From: JADHUC01 sp964623055
GTDB lineage: Bacteria > Planctomycetota > Planctomycetia > Pirellulales > Pirellulaceae
Assembly: GCA_964623055.1 (NCBI GenBank)
Contig: CAZURK010000023.1
Location: 1 to 64,000 of the forward strand
Length of the DNA stretch: 64,000 nucleotides
Direction of reading: 5' to 3'
This document shows, in pieces, positions 34,686 to 43,859 of this stretch. A model generated the notes under the pieces. That model did no database searches and was not told the DNA's origin. It saw only the letters and a list, made by a program, of their open reading frames with translations. A program made the position numbers and the translations under genes. Numbering within the stretch: the first letter of the stretch is position 1; every line of letters begins with the position of its first letter.

Positions 34686-35558
34686 TCAGAACGCTCTGCC
34701 GCCCCAGGTCATGCCGCGAGCCGCCAAGACGGTTTGGATAGGCCTCGGCAGAGGGTTCGGCTCGATTGCCGCCTGTCCCACCTTCGCTTCCGGTCGTGGA
34801 TGTGGCGAGGGCAAGGGAGCGATGCCCACCGGATTATCGTCGCCGTGGGCGGCTTCCGAGCATGGGGACGGTACAGGATTCGGTTCGAGCTTTGTTCGGG
34901 CAACTTCCGTTTCAGGTCTTGGACGTCCTGATGGAATTGGGATGAGCCCTACCCGCTCGATCGCGTCTTCCGGCCGCGGCTGAGCGGTTGGCTCGGGGAT
35001 CCAGCCTGCGAGTTCCAACTCGGTTTCAGCGCGTGGTCGACCCGATGGAACTGGAATGAGACCGACATACTCGACGGCCGCTTCAGGGCGAGGATGCGGG
35101 GTAGGCAGCGGATCGATGCCCATGGGATCGTCTGATTCGTCGGCTGACCATCCCATGCCCATGACATAGTCGTTTGCGTTTGCAGCATGCCGTTGCAGGC
35201 TTGTTGCCGCCAGCGTCTCAAGGTCGACAGCTCGTTCAACGGACGCCGACTCCGAAGCGATCTCGGCCCTAAACACTGCATCCGCCATGCGCGGATGTGG
35301 CGCGGGCTGAGGATCGATCGCAACCTGGTTATCTTGTGCGGCGCGCAATGCTCGCTGGTCTACCCACGCGCTCTCAGATCGCGATTCGCAAACCTCATCC
35401 CGGGCGTCGTCGGACGCATGGGCTACAACGTCGATATCTCCCAAAAGGCCAGCCATCATCGTGCGACTTTCCAGGGATTCGAGGCTGATCTGCACGCGGC
35501 TCGTTCGCTTGTTCTGCCGACTTGTTAGCTTGCCGAATCGTTTCGCTAGGGATCTCAT
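34686..35558 (-). CDS. Secreted proline-rich repeat protein with LESR (LEPR-like) planctomycete N-terminal motif
   Basis: 290 aa from ATG 35558, five bases after the perfect Shine-Dalgarno AAAGGAGG. A basic N-terminus is followed by SLESLESRTMMAG (25-37), a variant of the LEPR-x-LL motif that planctomycete surface proteins carry at the N-terminus. An acidic region (~40-145) follows. About eight units of 17-20 aa built on [ILV]xPxPxxxPRPE come next: DPQPAPHPR, DPLPTPHPRPE, IPVPSGRPRAE, IPEPTAQPRPE, IPIPSGRPRPE, EPNPVPSPCSE, APLPSPHPRPE, EPNPLPRPI. Units 3 and 5 are nearly identical, indicating internal duplication. No enzyme domain. Probably extended cell-surface or matrix polypeptide. Divergent from the ECF sigma gene 330 bp away. 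Confidence 0.7.
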   Translation of the reverse strand: MRSLAKRFGKLTSRQNKRTSRVQISLESLESRTMMAGLLGDIDVVAHASDDARDEVCESRSESAWVDQRALRAAQDNQVAIDPQPAPHPRMADAVFRAEIASESASVERAVDLETLAATSLQRHAANANDYVMGMGWSADESDDPMGIDPLPTPHPRPEAAVEYVGLIPVPSGRPRAETELELAGWIPEPTAQPRPEDAIERVGLIPIPSGRPRPETEVARTKLEPNPVPSPCSEAAHGDDNPVGIAPLPSPHPRPEAKVGQAAIEPNPLPRPIQTVLAARGMTWGGRAF

Positions 35559-35888
35559 GTCTGCCTCCTTTTCGTGGAAATGTTTGAAGTCGTCTGTTCG
35601 CATCACTTGGCAAAACGATATCTGCGGCTAGACCGGACACGACTTTTCGATTTTCTTTCGGGGAGCCAGTTCTTCGCGCGTTTCCGCAAGTCGCCCGAGG
35701 AGCCCGTCCACGGCCCCAGACGTAAGGTATTCTTGGTAAACGGCCGTCGTGTCTCGGAATTCAAGCTCTTTGTAGGATGGACTTCCAAATCCGTTTCACG
35801 TCTTGGGAGGGAGAGCGAATCCGTCCTTCTACGGGGCTGTTTCCGCCGGCCAACACATTGAGTTGTTCAGATGTCAAAGGCGAATCCT
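35559..35888. other. Divergent intergenic region with repeat fragments
   Basis: 330 bp between the LESR protein gene and the ECF sigma gene. It carries GTAGGATGGACTTCCAAATCC (35772-35792), a diverged copy of the element at 28276, and a related fragment ending in GAATCCGTCCTTCTAC (~35817). No gene is seen. Promoters for both directions should be here but none is clear. Confidence 0.4.
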
Positions 35889-36482
35889 ATGTCGGAGCCG
35901 GAATCATTCGCGCAACTGGTCGCCCGCGTGCGGCGCGGGGACGACCAAGCGGCGGAAGAGCTGATTCGGCGGTATGAACCGGATTTGCGGGTCATTGCGC
36001 GTGTGCGGTTGACGGATCCGGCGTTGCGGCGAGTGATCGATTCGATGGACATTTGCCAATCGATCTTTGCCAACTTCTTTGTGCGCGCCGCTGCGGGCCA
36101 GTTCGAGTTGGAGACGCCTGAGCAGCTTCTAAGACTCCTGGCGGCCATGGTCCGGAACAAGGTCAACGACCACGCCCGATATGCACATCGCCAACGTCGA
36201 GACGCACGCCAAGTAGTCGCAACCGCCGCAGACGAGTTGCCGCTGGCAGACGCGGGAGCCACCCCCAGCAAGATCGTCGCGAACCGGGAGTTGCTGAGAG
36301 AACTGCACAAGCGGCTGACCGAGGACGAGCGTTTGATCGTTGAACAGCGCGCAACGGGACGGGAGTGGACCGAAATCGCGGACCAGATCGGCGGGACTCC
36401 AGAAGCTGTGCGGAAACGATACTCCAGAGCACTCAATCGCGCGGTCGAGGATCTGGGGCTGGACAATTCCTGCTATGTATGA
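35889..36482 (+). CDS. ECF-family sigma factor (planctomycete kinase-linked type)
   Basis: 197 aa from ATG 35889, preceded by AAAGG; an ATG six codons earlier (35871) is possible. Region 2: FAQLVARVRRGDDQAAEELI RRYEPDL, VIDSMDICQSIFANFFVRAA and LLRLLAAMVRNKVNDHARYA. Region 4: LHKRLTEDERLIVEQRATGR EWTEIADQIGGTPEAVRKRY. This layout is typical of planctomycete ECF sigmas encoded directly before a large Ser/Thr kinase. The 3' end overlaps the kinase start by 8 bp, so the two are co-translated and probably functionally linked by phosphorylation (inference). Confidence 0.92.
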   Translation: MSEPESFAQLVARVRRGDDQAAEELIRRYEPDLRVIARVRLTDPALRRVIDSMDICQSIFANFFVRAAAGQFELETPEQLLRLLAAMVRNKVNDHARYAHRQRRDARQVVATAADELPLADAGATPSKIVANRELLRELHKRLTEDERLIVEQRATGREWTEIADQIGGTPEAVRKRYSRALNRAVEDLGLDNSCYV

Positions 36483-39400
36483 GCCGTCGAACCAATCGCC
36501 CGTCGACTTGGCAGCATCGTTGCGTGCCCAGCAGCGCGAAAGCTGGCAGCGGGGCCAGCGTGTTCTGGTAGAGACCCTGATCGAGAACCACCCCGACGCT
36601 CAGTCAAGCGACGAGACCGTCCTGGAATTGCTCTACGCAGAATTCTGCCTGCGAGAAGAACTTGGCGAAGTACCCGAGGCCGAGGAGTACTATCGCCGGT
36701 TTCCACACTTACGGCACCGACTGGGCAACTTGTTCGAGATGCACAGCGCGTTAGCCGACAGCAGAAATGACTCGGCAAAACCGGCGGTCCCGGAAGACAC
36801 ACTCGACATGTCGATCGAATCGAGCGTCAGATCGCTCGACAATACTCCAGCAAGCCACGGCCAGGGCGACACGGTACCGGCGGGCGCGCCAGCCAGATTT
36901 GGCGATTATGAACTGCTCGAAGAGATCGCCCGCGGCGGCATGGGAGTCGTGTACAAGGCGCGCCAGATCAAGGCAAATCGTACGGTCGCGCTGAAAATGA
37001 TCTTGGCCGGTCAATTCGCTTCTCCGGCCGATGTCCAGCGATTCTATTCCGAGGCAGAAGCGGCGGCCAATCTGAATCACCCGAACATCGTGCCCATTTA
37101 CGACGTGGGCCGGCAAGATGGTCAACACTACTTCTCGATGGGATACGTTGAAGGCCGGAGTCTGGCGCAAGCAGTCGCCGATGGGCCGCTTGCTAGTCGC
37201 GAGGCCGCCAGGTTACTGGCTCAAGTGGCCGACGCCGTACACTACGCAAACGAACGCGGCGTCATTCATCGCGATTTGAAACCCGCGAACGTGTTGCTCG
37301 CAGGCGATGGACAGCCTCGCATCACAGATTTCGGGCTCTCCAAACGGTTGGAGTCCGGCGATGGACCGACAGCCAGCGGCGACGTGCTCGGCACGCCCAG
37401 TTACATGCCGCCCGAGCAGGCAATGGGCAGGAAAGACGAAATTGGCCCGGCCGTGGACGTCTACTCGTTGGGCGCAATCCTCTATTGCCTCGTCACGGGC
37501 CGCCCGCCGTTTCAAGCTGCAACGGTTCTGGATACGCTGGCTCAAGTCATTGACGAAGAACCCGTTTCACCGCGCCAATTGAACCCTGCGCTGGACAAAG
37601 ATGTCGAGACAATCACGCTAAGGTGCCTGGAGAAGGAGCCCGCACGTCGCTACGCTTCGGCCGCCGAATTGGCGGATGAATTGCGTCGTTACCTGTCGGG
37701 CGAGTCGATCCGGGCCCGGCCGGTGGGGACCGCCGAGCGTACGTGGCGATGGTGTAAGCGAAAACCGATTATTGCCGGTTTGAGTGCGACCGCGGTAGGC
37801 CTCTCGCTTCTCGTCGTCCTGCTGTTGGCCGTCGGCTACCGGCGCGAGTCCGTCTTGCGGCAAGAGGCCGAGGCAGCTCGCGGCATGGCGGACGATAACG
37901 CCCGTCAAGCCGATGCACAGGCGCTCGTCGCACTGCGCACGCTCGAATCGGTCGTCTTCGATATCCAGCAGGAACTGGCGAACGTCCCAGCAGCTCATTC
38001 GGTCCGGCAAAGCCTGCTGGATACGGCAATCGACCGGCTACAGGAGGTCGCGCGCAGCCTGGAGACCTCGCGCAAAACGGACCTGAATCTCGCCGTGGCT
38101 CATCTGGAGTTGGGCGACGTCTTCCTGACCGTGGGCGGTAGCGGCGGACGCGATGGAACGATCCAGGCTCACCGGCAGTACCAACGCGGCAACGATATTC
38201 TGCGCGAACTGTCGTCCAACAAGCCCGACGAATGGCTCGTTCAGCAGAATCTGTCCGTGTCCTACGAGAGGCTGGGCGACACTCTTCGGCGGCTGGGAAA
38301 GCCGGCCGAAGCCCGCAAAGCGTATGAGAAGAGCCTCGAGGTCATTAGTGCTCAGAGAGACCGCAATCCTGCAAATGTGGTCGCTCGAGCAGGTGTGACC
38401 TCCGGACACAGCAAGCTGGGAGAGGTGGCTTGGGAGCTTGGCGACGTAATCGGGGCAATCGACGCTCACACCAAGAGCCTGAAGACCTCTCAAGCGCTGG
38501 CTGAATTGGATCCGACGAACGCCCAGTACCAACGAGACATGTCCGTGTGTTACGCTCGACTTGGCGATGTCAGGCTCTGGCAGGGCGACGCGGATTCGGC
38601 GCGCGACGAATACGAGAAATGCCTCGCCGTTCGGAAACGGTTGGCTCAAGTTGAATCCATGACCACAGACGATTATCAAGCTCAATGCGATCTGTCGGCG
38701 GCGCATAGACAGCTTGGCGACGCGCACATCGACTCGGATGTCCAGCAGGCGCGGGGCCACTACCAGAAGGCTCTCGAAATCGCCCAGCAAGCTGCGGGAT
38801 CTGACCCAGGCAATCTCAAAGTCCGGCACTCTCTTGCAGTTGCTTGCGGAGGCGTCGGGGAAATCTGTTTGCGAACCGGGAATGTACCCACGGCACGTGA
38901 AAACTTTCAAAAAGAGCAGGAAATCCTGACTTCATTAGCCGGGCAAAACCCATCCGATTTGTCATTCCAGTTCGAGCTTGCCCTAGCGCATATCCACTCT
39001 GGCAAGGCGAATCAACAATGTGGCGAACTGCCCGAAGCGATTGCCGCATTTCAAGAGAGCCTGGGTATCTATGAGGACTTGGCCGAAGACAGCCCTGAGA
39101 ATATGTCAATCCAACAGAATCTTTCCATAGTGCACCAACGGCTTGGCCAAACCCATCAACTCGCGGGCGAGTTCGAGGCGGCCCTCCGCCATTTCGAGGC
39201 CGATGTAGCCATCTGCAAGCGGCTTGCGGAATTGGACGATCGACAGACGGATTTCCAGTTGGGGCTGTCGATTGCACATCGCCGAGTGGGCGATGCGCAA
39301 CTGCAGTTGCATCACACAACGGCGGACTCCCATGGCTATGAGAAGGCAGGCAGTCATCATCAACAGAGTGTGTACGTCGTGCGACGGTTGGCCGAGACCC

Positions 39401-40332
39401 ATCCGTCGGATGCTCGGATAAAGTACAGCTTCTCTGTGGCTTTGGAGAAACTCGGCGACGTTCGAATGGCGCACGAACGACCGCTGGCCCGCGAGCATTA
39501 TGAGGAATGCCTAGAGATCAGGAAAAGGCGGCTCGAAGCCGATCCCGCCGACGACCGTTTTCAGCGACCCTTGTTTGTCGTTTACGACCGTCTTGGAACC
39601 GTGGCTTTCCTATCCGAAGACTTTGCTGCCGCGTTCGGTTTCTTCAATCACGGTCTCGATCAAGCCAAGAAGATGGTCCGGGAGAATCCGCACGACGGTC
39701 AGGCCCAAGCGGACCTGATCGGCGCCACATTCAAAGCTGGCAACGCGTTACAGAAGCAATACGAATTCACGAAGGCCGGGCAGTTATTCCAAGAAGGCTT
39801 GGAGGCATTTCAACGCTTCGAGGAGAAAACGGGACTCGATGGATGGCCCCACCTCAAGGGATATGATCAAACGTTCAAGCAGCACATCGGCGTCTGCCAG
39901 TTGTGCCAGAAAGTGGTGGACGATATCGACTTCGTCTTGTCTCAGCCGAAGGAGAAAGCGGCTCAGTATCTTTCCCAACGAGTGCCGGTGCTGATTGGCC
40001 GCGGCCGGATTGCCGAGGCAGCGGAATCGGCCCAGAAACTCACGGAATTGGACCCGCAAAGCGGCGGCAGTCTGTACAACGCTGCTTGCGGGTTTGCACT
40101 GTGTTCTGAGGCGGTCTTTGCCGAATGCGACGAGCCCTCGAAGAAGGAACGGGCGCAAGCCGATCGTTATGCGGCGCGAGCCATTCAATTGCTTGGGCAG
40201 TGTCGAGATACGGGCTATTTTGAGAATCCCGAGAATGTCGATTGGGCCGAGAAGGACTCGGACCTCAATTCGTTACGCAAACGGCCCGAGTTCCAATCTC
40301 TGATGCAGTCGTTCGGCGCGGAAACTCCGTAG
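36475..40332 (+). CDS. Membrane-anchored Ser/Thr protein kinase with long TPR region
   Basis: 1285 aa from ATG 36475, within the tail of the sigma gene. N-terminal ~140 residues: region common to sigma-linked kinases (LLYAEFCLREELGEVPEAEE YYRRFPHL). Kinase domain ~144-410 with Gly loop I151-A-R-G-G-M-G-V, ATP Lys174 in VALKM, catalytic H265-R-D267-LKPANVL, D285-F-G. All key residues are present, so it should be active. A single membrane helix at ~431-454 (PIIAGLSATAVGLSLLVVLL) is followed by about 830 residues of tetratricopeptide repeats of ~42-55 aa, many beginning LG(D/Q) (AHLELGDVFLTVGG, YERLGDTLRRLGKPAEARKA YEKSLEV). The TPRs would lie outside the cytoplasm and could sense partners. No WD40 or PASTA domain. 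Confidence 0.93.
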   Translation: MYEPSNQSPVDLAASLRAQQRESWQRGQRVLVETLIENHPDAQSSDETVLELLYAEFCLREELGEVPEAEEYYRRFPHLRHRLGNLFEMHSALADSRNDSAKPAVPEDTLDMSIESSVRSLDNTPASHGQGDTVPAGAPARFGDYELLEEIARGGMGVVYKARQIKANRTVALKMILAGQFASPADVQRFYSEAEAAANLNHPNIVPIYDVGRQDGQHYFSMGYVEGRSLAQAVADGPLASREAARLLAQVADAVHYANERGVIHRDLKPANVLLAGDGQPRITDFGLSKRLESGDGPTASGDVLGTPSYMPPEQAMGRKDEIGPAVDVYSLGAILYCLVTGRPPFQAATVLDTLAQVIDEEPVSPRQLNPALDKDVETITLRCLEKEPARRYASAAELADELRRYLSGESIRARPVGTAERTWRWCKRKPIIAGLSATAVGLSLLVVLLLAVGYRRESVLRQEAEAARGMADDNARQADAQALVALRTLESVVFDIQQELANVPAAHSVRQSLLDTAIDRLQEVARSLETSRKTDLNLAVAHLELGDVFLTVGGSGGRDGTIQAHRQYQRGNDILRELSSNKPDEWLVQQNLSVSYERLGDTLRRLGKPAEARKAYEKSLEVISAQRDRNPANVVARAGVTSGHSKLGEVAWELGDVIGAIDAHTKSLKTSQALAELDPTNAQYQRDMSVCYARLGDVRLWQGDADSARDEYEKCLAVRKRLAQVESMTTDDYQAQCDLSAAHRQLGDAHIDSDVQQARGHYQKALEIAQQAAGSDPGNLKVRHSLAVACGGVGEICLRTGNVPTARENFQKEQEILTSLAGQNPSDLSFQFELALAHIHSGKANQQCGELPEAIAAFQESLGIYEDLAEDSPENMSIQQNLSIVHQRLGQTHQLAGEFEAALRHFEADVAICKRLAELDDRQTDFQLGLSIAHRRVGDAQLQLHHTTADSHGYEKAGSHHQQSVYVVRRLAETHPSDARIKYSFSVALEKLGDVRMAHERPLAREHYEECLEIRKRRLEADPADDRFQRPLFVVYDRLGTVAFLSEDFAAAFGFFNHGLDQAKKMVRENPHDGQAQADLIGATFKAGNALQKQYEFTKAGQLFQEGLEAFQRFEEKTGLDGWPHLKGYDQTFKQHIGVCQLCQKVVDDIDFVLSQPKEKAAQYLSQRVPVLIGRGRIAEAAESAQKLTELDPQSGGSLYNAACGFALCSEAVFAECDEPSKKERAQADRYAARAIQLLGQCRDTGYFENPENVDWAEKDSDLNSLRKRPEFQSLMQSFGAETP

Positions 40333-40486
40333 CCGTTGCGTTCCGGGCCAGGGCCAGAAGTCTCACGACCTCAGCCACCGTGAAGAATCAGGGGCTTTCC
40401 CCTGGGGCAGGATCATGGAAAACCGCCGAGATCTTGCGTAGAATCGAACTTGTTGGACATCTTGTTCTCTTTCGCGACGAATCGCC
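40333..40486. other. Short intergenic region with repeat fragment
   Basis: 154 bp between the kinase and the efflux adaptor. It includes AAGTCTCACGACCTCAGCCA (about 40358-40377), related to the inverted repeat at 58155-58216. No gene. Confidence 0.4.
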
Positions 40487-41755
40487 ATGAAAAAGCTCTT
40501 CAAACGTCTCCTGAAGTTCGGTCTGGTGCTGTTGGTGCTGGGCGGCATATGCGCGGCTTCGTACAAGCCCGCGATGAACTACTGGAAGGAGCGAAACCGG
40601 CCCAAATGGCGGCAGGCGGAGGTCACACGCGGCGACATCATCTCTGTCCGGAACGCGACGGGCCAGGTCAAGCCAATTCGGTCGGTCGAAGTCGGCTGCG
40701 TTGTGTCCGGCCCGATTGTCGGCGAAATCGCCAACTTCAACGATAAAGTCGAAGAAGGCGACTTGTTGGCCAAGATTGACCCACGTCGCTATGATGCCGC
40801 CGAGAATCGCGAAAGGGCCCGACTGAAGATCGCTGAAGCCGAAATCAAACGCGTTGAAGCAATGCTGCAGCAAGCCACGAACGACGAAGACCGCGCGTTG
40901 AAGCTTCAGGCCAAGAACAAGGATTTCATCTCGGATGCCGAACTGGACCAACTGAAGTACAATCGCATTTCTCTGGAAGCGCAGTTGGATGTGGCGTATG
41001 CTTCGGTCGAGCAGGCCAAGGCAAGCCTGGAGGACGCCGAGACGAACCGCGCCTACTGCGAAATCACCGCGCCGGAGGCCGGAAGGATCATCGATCGGAA
41101 AATTGAACCAGGCCAGTCGCTAGCCGCCTCGTTTCAGACACCGCAACTGTTCATAGTGGCGCCCGACATGGAGAAGGAGATGCATATCCATGCGGCAATC
41201 GACGAGACCGATATCGGCCTGGTCCGCGCCGCCAAGGATCGCGACTTGCCGGTTCAGTTCACGGTGGACGGCTATCCGGACGATCTGTTCGAGGGGACGA
41301 TCAAGGAGATTCGCTTCAGCTCGACATCCATGCAAAACGTCGTGACTTACCCCGTGATCGTAAGTGCCGCGAATCCGGATCTGAAACTGCTGCCGGGAAT
41401 GACCGCAAGCATCTCATTCCGGGTCGACGAACGCACCGACGTGATCAAGATCCCCAACGCCGCCCTTCGATTCTATCCCGAGGCACAGTACGTCCGCCAG
41501 CAGGATCGCAAGCTGTTGGAAGGGGCAAACAAGAGCGAGGACGACGAAGACGGTTCGGACGATGTGATGCTCTCGGCCGAAGAGAAGGCGGAAGCTCGCC
41601 GCAAGCGGAAACAACGCCACGTCTGGGTCGTGGATGGCGAGTTTCTCAGGGCGATTCCGGTGGAAGTGGGACTGATCAACAACTATTTCACCGAACTGGT
41701 GTCGGGCAAACTGAAAGAAGGTCAGAAGCTGGTCACCCGCATGGAAAACAAGTAA
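40487..41755 (+). CDS. MacA-like periplasmic adaptor (membrane fusion protein)
   Basis: 422 aa. A membrane anchor (LLKFGLVLLVLGGICAASYK) is followed by a lipoyl/biotinyl-like half (RSVEVGCVVSGPIVGEIANF NDKVEEGDLLAKIDPRRYDA). A coiled-coil hairpin spans ~100-190 (ENRERARLKIAEAEIKRVEA). The second lipoyl half and beta-barrel follow (AYCEITAPEAGRIIDRKIEP GQSLAASF, DLPVQFTVDGYPDDLFEGTI). A membrane-proximal domain contains an acidic Glu/Asp insertion (KSEDDEDGSDDVMLS). It links the MacB-type permease to a TolC-type duct. The permease gene starts 15 bp downstream; ATPase and TolC-like genes are on the other strand at 46.8-49.6 kb. Confidence 0.92.
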   Translation: MKKLFKRLLKFGLVLLVLGGICAASYKPAMNYWKERNRPKWRQAEVTRGDIISVRNATGQVKPIRSVEVGCVVSGPIVGEIANFNDKVEEGDLLAKIDPRRYDAAENRERARLKIAEAEIKRVEAMLQQATNDEDRALKLQAKNKDFISDAELDQLKYNRISLEAQLDVAYASVEQAKASLEDAETNRAYCEITAPEAGRIIDRKIEPGQSLAASFQTPQLFIVAPDMEKEMHIHAAIDETDIGLVRAAKDRDLPVQFTVDGYPDDLFEGTIKEIRFSSTSMQNVVTYPVIVSAANPDLKLLPGMTASISFRVDERTDVIKIPNAALRFYPEAQYVRQQDRKLLEGANKSEDDEDGSDDVMLSAEEKAEARRKRKQRHVWVVDGEFLRAIPVEVGLINNYFTELVSGKLKEGQKLVTRMENK

Positions 41756-41770
41756 GGACGTGGGTTACGT

Positions 41771-43015
41771 ATGGGCTTATTGCTCACGATGCGCATCGCT
41801 TTGCGAGCGCTGGCAAAAAATAAGATGCGCGCCGGTTTGACGATTCTTGGCGTCGTCATTGGAATCGCCGCCGTCACCACGATGGTGTCGATCGGGCAGA
41901 GCGCCAGTCAATTGGTGCAAAGCCAATTCGAATTGCTGGGGACGAACGTTATCGTCGTGATACCCGGCAGCCACCGGTCCCGTGGTGTCCGGCAAGGTAC
42001 GCGGCCGACGCTCACGGCCAAAGACTCCGAGGCGATCGGTCGGGAGTGCCGCGCGACTGTCTTGGCATCGACGCCGCTGGTCGGCACTGGCGGGCAGGTG
42101 ATCTACGGCAATGCCAACTGGAATCCCAGCGAGATGCACGGTGTGGGTCTCGACTATCTGACCGTGCGGAACTGGCCGCTACGGCATGGCGGTTTTTTTA
42201 CGGAGGCCGATATCACTTCGGCGGCCAAAGTGTGCGTGATCGGCCAGACGCTCGTGGCGAAGCTGTTTCAGACAACAAACCCGCTGGGCGCGAGCATTCG
42301 CGTCAGAAACGTCCCATTTCGCGTGATCGGCATCCTGGAGCCAAAGGGCGCCAATATGGTGGGCCAGGATCAGGACAACATCATCCTGATGCCATACACG
42401 ACCGTGCGCAAACGCCTGCATGGTTCGGGGTTCGACAACGTACACGCGATCCTGGTGTCTGCCAGGTCGATCACGGGCATGGGCGATGCGGAAAACGATA
42501 TTCGGCAGTTGCTGCTTGAACGGCACCGCATCAGCCCAGGCGAACCAGCGGACTTCGAGGTGCAAAACATGGATGAGATCGCCAAGGTACTGGGGATGAT
42601 TACCGGTACGCTGACGGCGTTGCTATCGTCGATCGCAGGCATCTCGTTGCTGGTGGGCGGCGTGGGCATCATGAACATCATGCTGGTGTCCGTCACCGAG
42701 CGGACCCGCGAGATTGGAATCCGCATGGCCGTTGGCGCACGGCCGCGCGACATCCTCCGCCAGTTTCTAGTCGAGGCGGTTCTGCTTTCCTGCATCGGCG
42801 GCGTGATCGGTTTCGGCTTGGGTGTCGGCGCATCCACAGGCGCGACCGCGATTATCAACTCGCTGACCAGCGGAACGCAATGGCCGATCGTCATCTCCAT
42901 TCCCGCCGCCGTGATCGCCTTCGTATTCGCCTCCGGCGTGGGCATCTTTTTCGGCTACTACCCCGCCCGCCGTGCAAGCCGAATGGACCCGATCGATGCC
43001 CTGCGATACGAGTGA
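41771..43015 (+). CDS. MacB/FtsX-type ABC transporter permease (no ATPase domain)
   Basis: 414 aa. One N-terminal helix (RAGLTILGVVIGIAAVTTMV) is followed by the extracytoplasmic MacB_PCD domain (~45-260: GTNVIVVIPGSHRSRGVRQG, ILEPKGANMVGQDQDNIILM). Three C-terminal helices follow, with the FtsX-domain signature LLVGGVGIMNIMLVSVTERT REIGIRMAVGARPRDILRQF. It ends ARRASRMDPIDALRYE, as in MacB. In E. coli MacB this part is fused to an N-terminal ATPase. Here the ATPase must come from elsewhere, most likely the 245-aa protein at 48820-49557. Confidence 0.94.
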   Translation: MGLLLTMRIALRALAKNKMRAGLTILGVVIGIAAVTTMVSIGQSASQLVQSQFELLGTNVIVVIPGSHRSRGVRQGTRPTLTAKDSEAIGRECRATVLASTPLVGTGGQVIYGNANWNPSEMHGVGLDYLTVRNWPLRHGGFFTEADITSAAKVCVIGQTLVAKLFQTTNPLGASIRVRNVPFRVIGILEPKGANMVGQDQDNIILMPYTTVRKRLHGSGFDNVHAILVSARSITGMGDAENDIRQLLLERHRISPGEPADFEVQNMDEIAKVLGMITGTLTALLSSIAGISLLVGGVGIMNIMLVSVTERTREIGIRMAVGARPRDILRQFLVEAVLLSCIGGVIGFGLGVGASTGATAIINSLTSGTQWPIVISIPAAVIAFVFASGVGIFFGYYPARRASRMDPIDALRYE

Positions 43016-43260
43016 GCAGCCATTCATCGAAACGGGATATAGCAATCTCGATCAAGTGGCCCGAAATGCCATCATTCGGGCCAACGGTCACGTGACAAGT
43101 CAGCCGGTCGCACTCGCGATACCGGTACGGGCATGGACGATTTCCGCAATCGCGGAAGAGAGTTGGTGGCGGGGACGGCTCGTCAGGCCGTGGGGTGATG
43201 TCTGCTGAGGTGATTGGGATCGTCGCCGGCCCTCTGCGCCAATGTTGCGCTGACGGCGGC
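43016..43260. other. Left flank of the cassette array; possible degenerate recombination site
   Basis: Read on the minus strand, GCGCAAC (43250-43244) followed by ATTGGCGCAGAGG resembles the R''-side start of the other inter-gene elements (C-C-AAC-AC-TGATTTGCCGCAGAG type). A GTTGGCC core-like heptamer lies on the minus strand at 43085-43079, which would give a 172-bp element. Its arms do not pair well, so if it is a site it is decayed or the array boundary is here. No gene. Confidence 0.3.
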
Positions 43261-43710
43261 TCATGCATCAGAATTCGCGATCACCTCAAGCATGAATTGC
43301 TCGTCCGTGAGGTAGACCTCAACGACGGATGTGCCGGCGGATTCGTATTCCACCCCCATGCTGTGATGGTACTGGATGATCTCTGAGCTGTTTGCGAGAT
43401 TGATAGCCCAGTACTGATCCGATGTGGATGATCCGAAGAACAGGAATTGACGAAAGTCTAGCAAGTCCCACTCGGCCCAAAAGAAGCGATTGATCGATAG
43501 GAGCGAACAACCGCCACCATGCGTATCCTCAAGCGGAAACAAATACTGAGCGTTGCCTAGCGGCTCACGAAAGCCGTCGTAGCGAAGATACATTTGGCAC
43601 AGCACACCAGGAATGCGCACGCCAAGCCGAGATTCAATGCCCGCGATTTGCTCGGGCGTCGCTGGCGGACGAAAGAAGGCGGAGCTGAAGTGCTGTTGGA
43701 TCTCGTCCAT
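43261..43710 (-). CDS. SMI1/KNR4-family (SUKH) protein, cassette gene
   Basis: 149 aa from ATG 43710, 18 bp after the cassette core GTTAGTC. IQQHFSSAFFRPPATPEQIA, IESRLGVRIPGVLCQMYLRY DGFREP and the aromatic-rich middle (FPLEDTHGG, FFWAEWDLLDFRQFLFFGSS, YWAINLANS) are typical of the SMI1/KNR4 (SUKH) fold. By family knowledge these are often immunity proteins against secreted polymorphic toxins; no toxin gene is nearby, which would fit an orphan immunity gene carried as a cassette. Fifth cassette in the array, on the same strand as three others. Confidence 0.8.
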   Translation of the reverse strand: MDEIQQHFSSAFFRPPATPEQIAGIESRLGVRIPGVLCQMYLRYDGFREPLGNAQYLFPLEDTHGGGCSLLSINRFFWAEWDLLDFRQFLFFGSSTSDQYWAINLANSSEIIQYHHSMGVEYESAGTSVVEVYLTDEQFMLEVIANSDA

Positions 43711-43727
43711 GTGCAAAGCGTCCCGCC

Positions 43728-43859
43728 GACTAACCGAAGGATAATGGTCGCCGCTCCCCAAAACGAACGGATAAGCGTCCGATCACGCGTGATTGTAGCA
43801 GACAGGCCAGGGCTTGACCGGCGATCCCGCAGCGACTCTGCGGGACGACTACGTTGGTT
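43728..43859 (-). repeat. Inter-cassette element B (attC-like, arms poorly paired)
   Basis: Minus-strand ends are AACCAAC (43859-43853) and GTTAGTC (43734-43728). It shares the block CCCGCAGAGTCGCTGCGGG, ATCGCC with element D and GCGGCGACC near the other end with C, D and E. The expected inner arms do not pair, so it may be a decayed or hybrid site. Confidence 0.45.

Noticed and set aside
38038..38910. 290-codon minus-strand frame inside the kinase TPR region
   Set aside because: Antisense of the repeat region; no independent support.
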